Shown here: positions 50,218-58,665 of the stretch, piece by piece
Layout of the letters: every line of letters begins with the position of its first letter
How positions within the stretch are numbered: position 1 is the first letter of the stretch
Assembly (NCBI RefSeq): GCF_023715535.1
Contig: NZ_JAMBOI010000004.1
Span: 124,001-188,000, forward strand
Length of the DNA stretch: 64,000 bases
Reading direction: 5' to 3'
DNA from: Sporosarcina luteola
Lineage (GTDB): Bacteria > Bacillota > Bacilli > Bacillales_A > Planococcaceae
Program-made: the position numbers and the translations under genes
Notes under the pieces: model-generated
What the model was told of the DNA's origin: nothing
What the model saw: the letters and a program-made list of their open reading frames with translations, nothing else
Databases searched by the model: none

Positions 50218-50579
50218 AAGGCGACACCCCGGGATTTCAATACGTCAATAACTTCCTCGTCAGACAGGGAGGAGCGTTTGGCTATTTCAGGAATTGAATA
50301 ACCTTGGGCTTTCAAGGATAAGATTTGGTTGATGATGATTTCGTGAACCGGTTTTTGTTTCCGTTGCTGTTTCTGTCCGTTTGTTACAGGTGGTGCGACA
50401 CCAATCATTAATTCCTCTTCAACGGCTCTCAGTCGCTTTTTCAGTTGGTTCGTCTCCTGATGAAGGCTAATTGAAACGTTTTCGATATCCTCTTCGCTTT
50501 TACGAGTGGATTTTCCGATGAAAAATGATAAAATGATACATATAAGGCCGATGCATAGTAAAATTAATTCAATATCCAC
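50214..50579 (-). CDS. Membrane-anchored coiled-coil protein with C-terminal helix-turn-helix
   Basis: A 121-residue protein not assigned to a named family. It has an N-terminal helix (residues 4-22, ELILLCIGLICIILSFFIG), a coiled coil (about 33-58, VSISLHQETNQLKKRLRAVEEEL) and a C-terminal segment with helix-turn-helix character (INQILSLKAQGYSIPEIAKR then SDEEVIDVLKSRG). The orientation puts the HTH in the cytoplasm if the anchor is N-out. Translationally coupled to the MltG-like gene. RBS GGAGGTTG. Confidence 0.78.
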   Translation of the reverse strand: MDIELILLCIGLICIILSFFIGKSTRKSEEDIENVSISLHQETNQLKKRLRAVEEELMIGVAPPVTNGQKQQRKQKPVHEIIINQILSLKAQGYSIPEIAKRSSLSDEEVIDVLKSRGVAL

Positions 50580-50660
50580 GATCGAACAACCTCCGGGAAT
50601 AAATTACTTTGTTCCCATAGTAACATATGCATCTTCCGAATGTAATTTGAAACTTTCTTC

Positions 50661-50688
50661 TTTACATCACCGTGTGATATGATACAAT
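50661..50688 (+). promoter_or_regulatory. Sigma-A promoter of rpmG
   Basis: TTTACA and TACAAT are separated by 16 bp, about 62 bp before the rpmG start. Confidence 0.75.
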
Positions 50689-50750
50689 TGAAAAGTCGTA
50701 TAAATCATGCTCATATTAATTTATATTGCTAATGAGTGGGAGGGACAACA

Positions 50751-50900
50751 ATGCGCGTAAATATTACACTTGCTTGCACAGAATGTGGAGAGCGTAATTA
50801 TATTACAAAGAAAAACAAGCGTAACAATCCGGAACGTCTTGAAATGAAAAAATATTGCTCACGTGAAAAGAAACAAACTTTGCACCGTGAAACGAAATAA
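50751..50900 (+). CDS. rpmG: 50S ribosomal protein L33
   Basis: A 49-residue bL33 starting [19 protein letters not shown] and ending HRETK, directly matching the Bacillus RpmGA type by position between pbpA and fthC. It has C9 and C12 and a third cysteine C36 (KKYCSRE), but the fourth zinc ligand of C-plus L33 proteins is Glu39, so the zinc ribbon is incomplete. The RBS GGGAGGGA is strong, and a terminator follows ten bases after the stop. Confidence 0.97.
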   Translation: MRVNITLACTECGERNYITKKNKRNNPERLEMKKYCSREKKQTLHRETK

Positions 50901-50909
50901 TCGCTCATG

Positions 50910-50938
50910 CCAAAACTCTTCACGGGTTTTGGTTTTTT
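50910..50938 (+). terminator. Terminator after rpmG
   Basis: CCAAAAC pairs with GTTTTGG and a TTTTTT tail follows. fthC begins 26 bp later. Confidence 0.83.
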
Positions 50939-50963
50939 ATTTCAGAATGGGGGGAATACTTCT

Positions 50964-51545
50964 ATGAGTAAATTATCCAAACGTAAACTAATGATAACAA
51001 TCATGAAAGATATGAATCATTCTGAACATGCAAGTAAATCTGCAGCGATTTTGAAACGTCTTTATTCGTGCGAAGAATATGCTTCTGCCCGTACAATCGG
51101 GGTCACCATCTCTCGCTTTCCGGAAGTGGATACACTTCCTTTGATTGAATCCGCATGGGATTCGGGGAAGCAAGTTGCCGTTCCGAAATGCAATCCTGAT
51201 ACACGGGAGATGGACTTCAGACTCATTACATCCTTTGATGATCTAGAAACAGTCTATATGGATTTGAAGGAACCGATAGTCGGAAGAACGGTTTCCATCG
51301 ATAAAGGGCAAATCGACCTCCAAATTATTCCCGGAGTTGTATTTTCCGATGAAGGCTTCAGAATCGGATTCGGCGGTGGGTATTATGATCGGTATTTAGC
51401 TGATTACGGAGGCGATCGGGTTTCTTTGGCGTTTAATCAGCAAACTTCCCAAGAAGTGCCCATTGAAGAACATGATATTCCAGTCAATATGATTATTACT
51501 GAAAACAAAGTGATACGATCTCAGAAAATACGTGATGCCAAATGA
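50964..51545 (+). CDS. fthC: 5-formyltetrahydrofolate cyclo-ligase
   Basis: ATP-dependent conversion of 5-formyl-THF to 5,10-methenyl-THF. About 193 residues (YqgN family) with the ATP-loop/Mg region PGVVFSDEGFRIGFGGGYYDRYL, and PKC and DLKEP segments. ATG 50964 after GGGGGGAAT is preferred; the upstream frame begins in the rpmG terminator. It overlaps yqgQ by four bases. Confidence 0.94.
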   Translation: MSKLSKRKLMITIMKDMNHSEHASKSAAILKRLYSCEEYASARTIGVTISRFPEVDTLPLIESAWDSGKQVAVPKCNPDTREMDFRLITSFDDLETVYMDLKEPIVGRTVSIDKGQIDLQIIPGVVFSDEGFRIGFGGGYYDRYLADYGGDRVSLAFNQQTSQEVPIEEHDIPVNMIITENKVIRSQKIRDAK

Positions 51546-51736
51546 ATCATTTCCTAGATGTCCTGCAACTTCTTAAACGGTTTGGCATTTTTATATATAC
51601 AGGGAATCAAAAAACGGATATCGAAATGATGATGTCCGAAGTGAAAGAGCTATATGATAATGGGTTGATTATGAAAGAGGATTATTTGCCTGCGCTCTTA
51701 CTATTGAAAAAGGAATTAGGTAGAAGGGCTGATTAA
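51542..51736 (+). CDS. yqgQ: YqgQ-family small protein (DUF910)
   Basis: A 64-residue helical protein: FLDVLQLLKRFGIFIYTGNQKTD then EMMMSEVKELYDNGLI. The YTGN motif and location after fthC identify it as YqgQ; the B. subtilis structure is a small helical bundle suggested to bind single-stranded nucleic acid. Start ATG overlaps the fthC stop (ATGA). Usually followed by glucokinase in B. subtilis, but not here. Confidence 0.88.
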   Translation: MNHFLDVLQLLKRFGIFIYTGNQKTDIEMMMSEVKELYDNGLIMKEDYLPALLLLKKELGRRAD

Positions 51737-51878
51737 TTTTTCCCAAATCGATTCCCTCCAGCTTTATAATTAAAAATGAAACTTTTTTACGCTTCATCCG
51801 TCTATTATATGTAGTACATGTCCAAGCGATAGGATGAATTTACAAATAGATGTTTTACTTATGAAAGGAAGATCAAGT

Positions 51879-53759
51879 ATGAAAAAAGCAACTTGGCCCA
51901 AACATTCCATACTCGTCATTGCAATAATTGCAACGTGGTTAACGACGTATATCGGCTATATCACTAGCTTTTCTATGAAAATCGATAATGTGATGCAGGA
52001 ATTCATCCTGTTCATTAACCCGCTTAGTTTTCTATTGTTCATTTATGGCTTGGCCTTATTCATGAAGAATGAGAAACGGCGTAATATCTATATATTTTCA
52101 ATCAGTTTGCTAACATCAATCATCATGTTCAGCAACGCCGTGTTTTATCGATTCTTTAATGATTTCATCACATTGCCTGTATTATTCCAAACAAGCAACT
52201 TTGGGGATTTATCGTCTTCCGTCGGTGCCAACGTGCATCCATGGGATATCTTCTTCTTTGCGGATGTAATCATAATCGCATTGGCTATCAAATTCATCCC
52301 TGTTTTGGAAAGCTCCCAAAGAGAACGAAGCATTGGACGCAAGCTCTATTTTGTTGTAGCTGCAACAGTGCTGATGGTCAACTTGGGGTTGTCCGAAGCT
52401 CAAAGGCCGCAGCTGTTGACCCGAAGCTTCGACCGGGAATTGCTCGTTAAAAATATCGGGACATTCAATTATCACATTTATGACCTATTCATCCAATCGA
52501 AAACGCATGCACAACGAGCGCTTGCCGATGGCAGTGAGCTGGCTGAAGTGGCGAACTATATCAACGCCAATTATGCAGAACCCGATCCGAAAATGTTCGG
52601 AGTTGCGGAAGGGCGGAATGTGATCTTTGTTTCTCTGGAATCACTTCAAAGCTTCGTCATCAATAACGAGATGAATGGTCATGAAATTACACCATTCCTC
52701 AATGAACTAACAAATGATCCAGATACATTCTATTTCGATAATTTTTATCATCAGACAGGGTTGGGGAAAACCTCCGATTCAGAATTCATCGTGGAAAACT
52801 CATTATACGGCCGAAATGGCGGTGCTGTCTTTTTCACGAATAGCGGAAATACATTCAACTCAATGTCGGAAAAATTGGGTGAAAATGGATACTTCACGAG
52901 TGTCATGCACGCGAACAATCGGAGCTTCTGGAACCGTGATATCATGTATCAAGCCTTGGGCATTGAGAAATTCTACGATGTCGAAAGCTATGAAATCGGC
53001 GAAGGGCAGGCTGTCAACTGGGGTATGAAAGATATACCGTTCTTTGAACAATCCGTTGAATTGATGAAGACGATGCCTCAACCATTTTCAACTAGAATGA
53101 TCACGTTGACGAACCACCATCCATTTGATTTGGATGAAGAAGATATGATGATTCCTGCGTATGATTCCAATTCAAAAACGTTGAATAAATATTTCCAGAC
53201 AGCTCGCTATATGGATGAGTCCATTAAAATCTTCTTTGAAGAATTGAAGAAAAGCGGTTTGTATGATAATTCCATAATTGTTATGTATGGAGATCATTAT
53301 GGTATTTCGGAAAATCATAATAAAGCAATGGGCATGTATTTGGATAAGGAAATCACTCCATTTGATAATGTCGAATTGCAAAAAGTGCCGATGTTCATCC
53401 ATATTCCTGGCAATGGAAAAGGTGAAACGGTCCATGAGCTTTCCGGTCAACTGGATGTAAGACCGACAGTCCTGCATTTACTTGGCATCGATACGAAAGA
53501 AGACATGCAGTTAGGTGCGGACATATTCTCACCGGATCACGAACCATTTGTCATTTTCAGGGATGGCCGCTTCGTGACAGAGGATAATATTTACGCTCAC
53601 GAAGTTTGCTATGAAATCAAAACCGGCGAAGAAACCGAAGGGGCGGCGTGTGAGCCTTATATTGAACGCGCCAATACCGAACTTGGCTACTCTGACTTGA
53701 TCATTAATGGAGACTTGCTCAGATTTACAGACAAAGACAGGATTGAAGAACAAGAATAA
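51879..53759 (+). CDS. yqgS: LTA synthase family protein (YqgS-like)
   Basis: Polyglycerolphosphate lipoteichoic acid synthase family, 626 residues. Five transmembrane helices (about 5-180), then an extracellular sulfatase-like domain with the catalytic Thr298 in GLGKTSDSEF, metal-binding Glu in FVSLESLQSF, MYGDHYG and the downstream HHPF. The family has several paralogues (LtaS, YfnI, YqgS, YvgJ); the position beside yqgQ and yqgU argues for YqgS, which is a minor or sporulation-linked enzyme in B. subtilis. ATG 51879 follows AAAGGAAG; in-frame upstream codons lack an RBS. Confidence 0.93.
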   Translation: MKKATWPKHSILVIAIIATWLTTYIGYITSFSMKIDNVMQEFILFINPLSFLLFIYGLALFMKNEKRRNIYIFSISLLTSIIMFSNAVFYRFFNDFITLPVLFQTSNFGDLSSSVGANVHPWDIFFFADVIIIALAIKFIPVLESSQRERSIGRKLYFVVAATVLMVNLGLSEAQRPQLLTRSFDRELLVKNIGTFNYHIYDLFIQSKTHAQRALADGSELAEVANYINANYAEPDPKMFGVAEGRNVIFVSLESLQSFVINNEMNGHEITPFLNELTNDPDTFYFDNFYHQTGLGKTSDSEFIVENSLYGRNGGAVFFTNSGNTFNSMSEKLGENGYFTSVMHANNRSFWNRDIMYQALGIEKFYDVESYEIGEGQAVNWGMKDIPFFEQSVELMKTMPQPFSTRMITLTNHHPFDLDEEDMMIPAYDSNSKTLNKYFQTARYMDESIKIFFEELKKSGLYDNSIIVMYGDHYGISENHNKAMGMYLDKEITPFDNVELQKVPMFIHIPGNGKGETVHELSGQLDVRPTVLHLLGIDTKEDMQLGADIFSPDHEPFVIFRDGRFVTEDNIYAHEVCYEIKTGEETEGAACEPYIERANTELGYSDLIINGDLLRFTDKDRIEEQE

Positions 53760-53785
53760 GCCGTTACGGGCGAAGCAACTATGTT

Positions 53786-53820
53786 CTGCACGGGTTCGTT
53801 TACCGTGCAGATATTTTTTT
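53786..53820 (+). terminator. Terminator after the LTA synthase gene
   Basis: CTGCACGG pairs with CCGTGCAG around a nine-base loop, followed by ATATTTTTTT. Confidence 0.85.
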
Positions 53821-53848
53821 GAATGATTGCGGGGAGGGGGATTGACGG

Positions 53849-54949
53849 ATGAAAAGAATATGGTATCTGCTTGTGGTGAGCGTCTTCATCATGTCGGCCT
53901 GTTCGGAACAGAAGGAACACTCTTCTTTGCAACCTGACAGCGAAGAACCATCCGATCTTGTAGAAAAGCCTGCTGAACCGTCGAATCCCCATGTTTTCAA
54001 AGCAGACCCTTCACGCTTTCATTTCATTGCAGATTGGCTGACAGACACGCAGATCCTGTATGTTGAAAAAGACGAGGGCGAGTACAAAGTGAACTATTTT
54101 GATATCGAAACGGGCGAATCGGGATTGGTATACAAGGATGATTCATTCATAATCGATGTCCTCGTCCATCCTTCCCGTGATTATCTGTTAGTACATACAA
54201 GTGAACAAGCAAATGCAGCAGTTGTTAAGGTGATCGGAATGGATGGAACGATACAACATCAGGCTGAGATCAGTTCGACAGAGCTTTCCATTGAATGGAG
54301 CCGAGAAAATCCGGACAAAATACTGTTTTCAGCCTTTCAAGAAGACTGGTCCTTTGACTTGTTTGCGTTTGATGGATTGGATGATAGCCTTTCCATTGTG
54401 AATTTTGATGATCCCTTTCCCAAATGGGCTGGTGATAACAAAATTATGGGCATGTTGTTCAACGGGCATCCGCTTGACGGAGGAGAGATCCGTTTGTTCA
54501 GATTGGATACAGAGGAAATTGAGACCTTTGAAATAGATAACGCGGTTTATAATGATGTGTTTGAAGATTCCATGGTTGTCGTTCAGGTGATCGATCCAGA
54601 GGCTTTCGAGTATACAGTCAGAAATCTAGAAGGCCCTATTGTCGCTAGATGGACATTGCCTGCTGTCAGCAATTATTCGGAGTGGGTCACTCCATCGATT
54701 GAATGGCTCGATGCAAATCGGCTGATTGTGAAAGGCGCTGAAAAAAGCGGGCAACTGGATGAAATGGCGGCGGGGTTTAATTTGTACCTCTTTGAAGACG
54801 GTAATCTGGAGTTGCTTACAAAAGGGTTGGATGCAGGACCGTTAAAATGCTCGCCGTCAGGGCGTTATTGTGTAAGCGGATATATGTCAGATGAGTTGAT
54901 CGACATGAAAGCGAAGGAAAAATATAAGTGGATTGATTTTGATAACTGA
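53849..54949 (+). CDS. yqgU: YqgU-like lipoprotein with predicted beta-propeller
   Basis: A 366-residue lipoprotein. The signal peptide ends in the lipobox MSAC (Cys18), followed by an acidic Pro-rich linker (about 19-48) and a domain of repeated beta strands such as DTQILYVEKDEGEYKVNYFDIETG and DSFIIDVLVHPSRDYLLVHT that suggest a beta propeller. YqgU occupies this place in B. subtilis; its function is unknown. RBS GGGGAGGGG; terminator follows the stop. Confidence 0.85.
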   Translation: MKRIWYLLVVSVFIMSACSEQKEHSSLQPDSEEPSDLVEKPAEPSNPHVFKADPSRFHFIADWLTDTQILYVEKDEGEYKVNYFDIETGESGLVYKDDSFIIDVLVHPSRDYLLVHTSEQANAAVVKVIGMDGTIQHQAEISSTELSIEWSRENPDKILFSAFQEDWSFDLFAFDGLDDSLSIVNFDDPFPKWAGDNKIMGMLFNGHPLDGGEIRLFRLDTEEIETFEIDNAVYNDVFEDSMVVVQVIDPEAFEYTVRNLEGPIVARWTLPAVSNYSEWVTPSIEWLDANRLIVKGAEKSGQLDEMAAGFNLYLFEDGNLELLTKGLDAGPLKCSPSGRYCVSGYMSDELIDMKAKEKYKWIDFDN

Positions 54950-54981
54950 TGTCATCAGTACGCTACTTAAGAAATAAAGAA

Positions 54982-55018
54982 AAACATCCTCTGCAATTAC
55001 ATGCAGGGGATGTTTTTC
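54982..55018. terminator. Convergent terminator after yqgU
   Basis: AACATCCTCTGCA pairs with TGCAGGGGATGTT, with one mismatch-like G-T pair, then TTT. It lies between convergent genes. Confidence 0.87.
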
Positions 55019-55032
55019 ATGACAAATGTTCA

Positions 55033-55215
55033 TTAATGTACTAGTGCAGGTGGATATCCTTGGAAGACGATTGTTGCAATTGTAAAACCGCCAAAAATCA
55101 CGGCAGCTGCAACATTAAACAAAATGCTCAACACATTGCGCTCTTTGAAAGCTTGTACAGTTCCAATTACAGCGAAGATCGCAACGAGTCCGAAAATTAC
55201 CATTAAGATGTTCAT
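55033..55215 (-). CDS. yqgW: DUF2759-family small membrane protein (YqgW-like)
   Basis: A 60-residue protein with two transmembrane helices (NILMVIFGLVAIFAVIGTVQAF and ILFNVAAAVIFGGFTIATIVF) around a short polar turn (KERN). The ATG at 55215 has AAAGGAGTG at eight bases on the minus strand; the longer frame runs into sequence without coding character. Location before yqgX fits YqgW. Function unknown. Confidence 0.82.
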   Translation of the reverse strand: MNILMVIFGLVAIFAVIGTVQAFKERNVLSILFNVAAAVIFGGFTIATIVFQGYPPALVH

Positions 55216-55375
55216 GCGGAAGACACTCCTTTCAACAGAGAAAAAATGAATGCCGATTAAGCAATATTCCTCCTCTATTGTACTGTTTCCCACAAATTTT
55301 GTCGAGGCATATAAGTGACGATTGTTTGAAATCCAGTTATAAGTCCATTATTATCAGGTAAAGGAGATGTGAAGG

Positions 55376-56014
55376 ATGCTTGAAATACGTACATATCCAT
55401 TAGGCCCGATTCAAACGAATTGTTATGTTGTCTATAATCGTGAAGGGGAGTGTTTAGTGATCGATCCGGGAGAAGAAGGGGATCGAATCATTGCCGAGAT
55501 TGAAAACTCGAATGGCAAACCGCTTGCAATCCTTTTAACACATGCGCACTTTGATCATATCGGTGCAGTGGATCGGGTGAGGAACCATTTTGGCATACCG
55601 GTCCATATTCACGAAGCGGAAAATGAGTGGCTTGGAAATCCGGATTTAAACGGTTCTTCTAGATACCCCGGTTTGCCTCTCGTGAAAAATAAGGATGCGG
55701 ATCAATTCCTTCACGAAGGTGATTTGCATATCGGCCCATTCCATTTGGAGGTCCGTCACACTCCCGGTCATTCACCGGGCAGCGTTTCATTCATTTTTAA
55801 GGAGGCACATTTTGCAGTGGTCGGTGATACACTTTTCAGGGGAAGTATCGGACGGACGGATCTTCGGGGAGGCGATACAAGAACCTTGCTTCAATCCATC
55901 CATGACAAGTTGTTGACATTGGATGATGAGACTGCCGTGTATCCCGGGCACGGCCCATCGACAACGCCTGAAGAAGAAAAGGATATGAACCCCTTTTTGA
56001 ACGGATTTTCCTAA
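55376..56014 (+). CDS. yqgX: Metallo-beta-lactamase-fold hydrolase (YqgX)
   Basis: A glyoxalase-II-like hydrolase of 212 residues. The metal motif is THAHFDHIG, with further His and Asp ligands in RHTPGHSPGSVSF, VVGDTLFRGSIGRTDL and VYPGHGPST. YqgX-type proteins are reported in bacillithiol-dependent aldehyde detoxification; that role is knowledge of the family, not shown by this sequence. RBS AAGGAGATG. Terminator directly follows. Confidence 0.9.
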   Translation: MLEIRTYPLGPIQTNCYVVYNREGECLVIDPGEEGDRIIAEIENSNGKPLAILLTHAHFDHIGAVDRVRNHFGIPVHIHEAENEWLGNPDLNGSSRYPGLPLVKNKDADQFLHEGDLHIGPFHLEVRHTPGHSPGSVSFIFKEAHFAVVGDTLFRGSIGRTDLRGGDTRTLLQSIHDKLLTLDDETAVYPGHGPSTTPEEEKDMNPFLNGFS

Positions 56015-56017
56015 AAG

Positions 56018-56049
56018 AAAAAACAGCCAGATTGGCTGTTTTTTTTTAG
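56018..56049. terminator. Convergent terminator after yqgX
   Basis: AAAAAACAGCC and GGCTGTTTTTT arms with a short loop and T-runs on both strands. Confidence 0.92.
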
Positions 56050-56054
56050 GACGA

Positions 56055-56297
56055 TTAATGTCCTGCACCTGGTACGTGAATGAATGTCGCATAATAGCTG
56101 AATCCTACCATAAAAATCATAAGGTAAGCTCCAAACATGTACATATACATACGCTCTGTCAGATTCAAATATCCAAGCAACAGGAAGAAAATAGTGCTAG
56201 CGATGAAAATGACGGAAGCTGTCATCATATCGCCGACGAAAAACATTACAGCGAAAATGCCAGTCCAAAAACCGCATAGCTTGAACATGTTATCCAT
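56055..56297 (-). CDS. yqgY: DUF2626-family membrane protein (YqgY)
   Basis: An 80-residue membrane protein with three helices (FWTGIFAVMFFVGDMM, ASVIFIASTIFFLLLGYLN, MYMFGAYLMIFMVGFSYYATF). ATG 56297 has AAGGAGGGACG on the minus strand; a longer frame starting at 56414 overlaps a non-coding AT-rich region. Position after yqgX is the YqgY place. Function unknown. Confidence 0.85.
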   Translation of the reverse strand: MDNMFKLCGFWTGIFAVMFFVGDMMTASVIFIASTIFFLLLGYLNLTERMYMYMFGAYLMIFMVGFSYYATFIHVPGAGH

Positions 56298-56431
56298 AAG
56301 TGCGTCCCTCCTTAACGTAAAACAATACAAAGATCTCTTATTCATTATAATGGATAACAGTTCGAAAAGTAAACTCCTATCAAGTCGACATTGTGACAAA
56401 TGCATGGAACGCATATTGACCTTATTACTTC

Positions 56432-56476
56432 AAAATTCATTTTTGAGCCGAAAAATCCATGTAAAAATGGAATTCT
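56432..56476 (+). promoter_or_regulatory. Possible ComK box upstream of comGA
   Basis: AAAA-TTCAT-TTTT at 56432-56444 is a perfect AT-box. A second, AAAA-TGGAA-TTCT, follows at 56464-56476 with a 19-bp gap, near the 18-bp spacing of ComK K-boxes. It is about 65 bp upstream of a TATACT -10 at 56541. The rest of the 298-bp gap 56298-56595 shows no other gene. Confidence 0.45.
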
Positions 56477-56540
56477 AGCCGGAAACGGCCCTTAAAAATC
56501 GAATTCACTTATAAGTATTCCTTTTTCGATTCGTTCACCG

Positions 56541-56546
56541 TATACT
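56541..56546 (+). promoter_or_regulatory. Probable -10 of the comG operon
   Basis: TATACT lies 50 bp before comGA. The -35 region (TTCCTT, 17 bp upstream) is poor, as expected for an activator-dependent promoter. Confidence 0.45.
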
Positions 56547-56595
56547 CGTTGTAAGGTGAAAAGCGGTCTTTCGCCTATTGAAAGAGGGGTGTTCA

Positions 56596-57603
56596 ATGGA
56601 AAACCGTGATAATCTCATTGAGAAAAAATGTTTCGAACTTTTAGAACGGGCGATTGCTAATGAGGCGACAGACATCCACCTCGTTCCTCTGCAAGATCGG
56701 TATGATATTTGTTTCAAAAAGAATTCAAAACTTGAACGGTCCGGCACATTCCCCCCACAGTTGGCCGCCCGTATGATCTCCTTTTACAAATTTCTCTCCT
56801 CCTTAGATATCAGTGATAAACGAAAACCCCAAAGTGGTTCATTTCACAAGAAAATGCATAACGAGAACTTTTCGTTTCGTGTATCGACAATTCCCTCTAT
56901 CCAAATGAAAGAAAGTGTTGTTATCCGTATTCAAAGGCATGATCAAATTGTCCCTCTCGATAAGCTATGCATCGAGTCCGTCTGGGAAAAGAAACTTCGG
57001 CGCGCCGCAGAAGAGAGGCAAGGTCTCGTCTTGTTGACAGGCCCGACCGGAAGCGGGAAGACGACGACGATCTATTCCCTTACTGCTCATTGTGTAAATC
57101 AGCTTGAAAGACATGTGATCTCCCTCGAAGATCCTGTCGAAAACAACCACTCTCATCTACTTCAAGTACAGGTGAATGAAAGATCAGGGATGACCTATGC
57201 CGCGGGATTGAAAGCGATATTGAGACATTCCCCTGACGTCATCATGATCGGTGAGATTAGAGATTCGGAAACTGCTAAAACTGCGGTCGCGGCTGCGCTG
57301 ACTGGCCATCTAGTATTGTCGACTGTCCACTCGAAAGATCCGGAAGGCTGCTTCTATAGAATGATGGATTTTGGAATAACACCTGAGGAATTAAGACAAA
57401 CGGTCGTATGCATATCCGCGCAGCGTCTTATTAGGAAAAAAGATGGCGACATCGGTGCGGTATTTGAAATTATCCAAGGCGAGCTATTGGAATCCATCGC
57501 TGAAGGGATCATTTCAGGCGAGCAAGTGACGGTGCCAAAGGAAATGACGATAGATTCAATATTGCGAAAATACAGCATGGAGAAAATGATATCCCGTGGT
57601 TAG
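56596..57603 (+). CDS. comGA: Competence pseudopilus ATPase ComGA
   Basis: Type II/IV secretion-like ATPase of 335 residues that drives assembly of the DNA-uptake pseudopilus. Walker A GPTGSGKTTT (Lys155), the Asp box EDPVENNHSHLLQVQV, Walker B LRHSPDVIMIGEIRD, and the His box TGHLVLSTVHSKD are intact. ATG 56596 has AAAGAGGGGTG upstream; a TTG 18 bases earlier is rejected. First gene of a seven-gene comG operon. Confidence 0.95.
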   Translation: MENRDNLIEKKCFELLERAIANEATDIHLVPLQDRYDICFKKNSKLERSGTFPPQLAARMISFYKFLSSLDISDKRKPQSGSFHKKMHNENFSFRVSTIPSIQMKESVVIRIQRHDQIVPLDKLCIESVWEKKLRRAAEERQGLVLLTGPTGSGKTTTIYSLTAHCVNQLERHVISLEDPVENNHSHLLQVQVNERSGMTYAAGLKAILRHSPDVIMIGEIRDSETAKTAVAAALTGHLVLSTVHSKDPEGCFYRMMDFGITPEELRQTVVCISAQRLIRKKDGDIGAVFEIIQGELLESIAEGIISGEQVTVPKEMTIDSILRKYSMEKMISRG

Positions 57604-57610
57604 GAACAGA

Positions 57611-58651
57611 ATGCGAATTTTTAAACGACCAGTGCATCGTATTGAGAACCGGCCTGCATTTTTAGGGAGGCTTTCACTCCTCATACAAGAGGGCTACACA
57701 TTCCATGATGGCTTGGTTCTGCTTATGCCTCACCATTCTAAACAGTACAATGAACTTCTAACTCAAACAGAAAGGGATTTAAAGAATGGACTTGGCGTAA
57801 CGGATGTTCTTAGGAGACTTGGGTTTTCTTCAAACATCCTTTTACCTGTGATCATCTCGGAAGTTGACGGGAGATTGGCGGATGCCTTGAAAGGGATTGC
57901 AGAAAGATTGAAGCAATCTGAAGAAAGAAAGAAGAAGCTGCGGAATTTATTGCTCTATCCGGTCATTCTCTTTTTCTTTCTAGCCATCTTCCTGTTAGTT
58001 TTCAGGAGCTATTTCCTTCCGAATCTGCAAGCGATGTCTGTAGCAAGGAATGAAGCTGGAACCGGTTTTGTTTCTCTGCTACCACTCCTTGTATCGAAAA
58101 TTCCCGATGTAATGCTCGGACTCGGAGTGTTTATTCTCGTAACCGCTTGCATAGGAAATCTTATCTATCGGAGGTTATCGCCGTCCGGTAAGATCCGCTT
58201 CCTTCTACCCGTTCCGTTTATCGGTCCGCTATTTTCGAAATGGAAAACTAGAGAATTTGCTGGTGAAGTAGGTAGCCTTCTTCATTCGGGACTATCTATG
58301 CAAGATTCACTTGAAGTGTTGGTTGAGCAAGAAGTGGATCCCATCTTAGGTGAAATCGCAAAGACGATTAAAGAGCATGTCATCTACGGAGAGAATTTTG
58401 ATACGGCAATCCTGCTGACAGTTGGTCTTCGAAAGGAATTATGCGCCTACGCGAAGCATGGATCCGATACGGGACACTTAGGGAAGGAACTACTACTGTT
58501 CAGTGAAAATCTTCATGACATGATCGAAGAGGAGATGGCAAGATGGCTAGCGTTGCTTCAACCCATATTGTTCGCAATATTGGCCGTCTGCATTTTGGCT
58601 GCATATCTTGCATTGCTCCTGCCGGTTTACAGTACGTTTAACAACTTTTAA
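57611..58651 (+). CDS. comGB: Competence pseudopilus membrane platform ComGB
   Basis: GspF/PilC-family integral membrane protein of about 346 residues that couples ComGA to pilin assembly. Two T2SSF domains are visible: the N-terminal FLGRLSLLIQEGYTFHDGL and the C-terminal FAGEVGSLLHSGLSMQDSLE, with three transmembrane helices (about 118-138, 168-186, 318-340). ATG 57611, after TAGGAACAG, is preferred over GTG 57596 which overlaps comGA. Confidence 0.92.
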   Translation: MRIFKRPVHRIENRPAFLGRLSLLIQEGYTFHDGLVLLMPHHSKQYNELLTQTERDLKNGLGVTDVLRRLGFSSNILLPVIISEVDGRLADALKGIAERLKQSEERKKKLRNLLLYPVILFFFLAIFLLVFRSYFLPNLQAMSVARNEAGTGFVSLLPLLVSKIPDVMLGLGVFILVTACIGNLIYRRLSPSGKIRFLLPVPFIGPLFSKWKTREFAGEVGSLLHSGLSMQDSLEVLVEQEVDPILGEIAKTIKEHVIYGENFDTAILLTVGLRKELCAYAKHGSDTGHLGKELLLFSENLHDMIEEEMARWLALLQPILFAILAVCILAAYLALLLPVYSTFNNF

Positions 58652-58665
58652 GGAGGAGGAAAGGA

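Noticed and set aside
53687..54000. Minus-strand open frames opposite the ltaS/yqgU junction
   Set aside because: They run through a clear terminator and the yqgU signal peptide coding region and have no plausible RBS.
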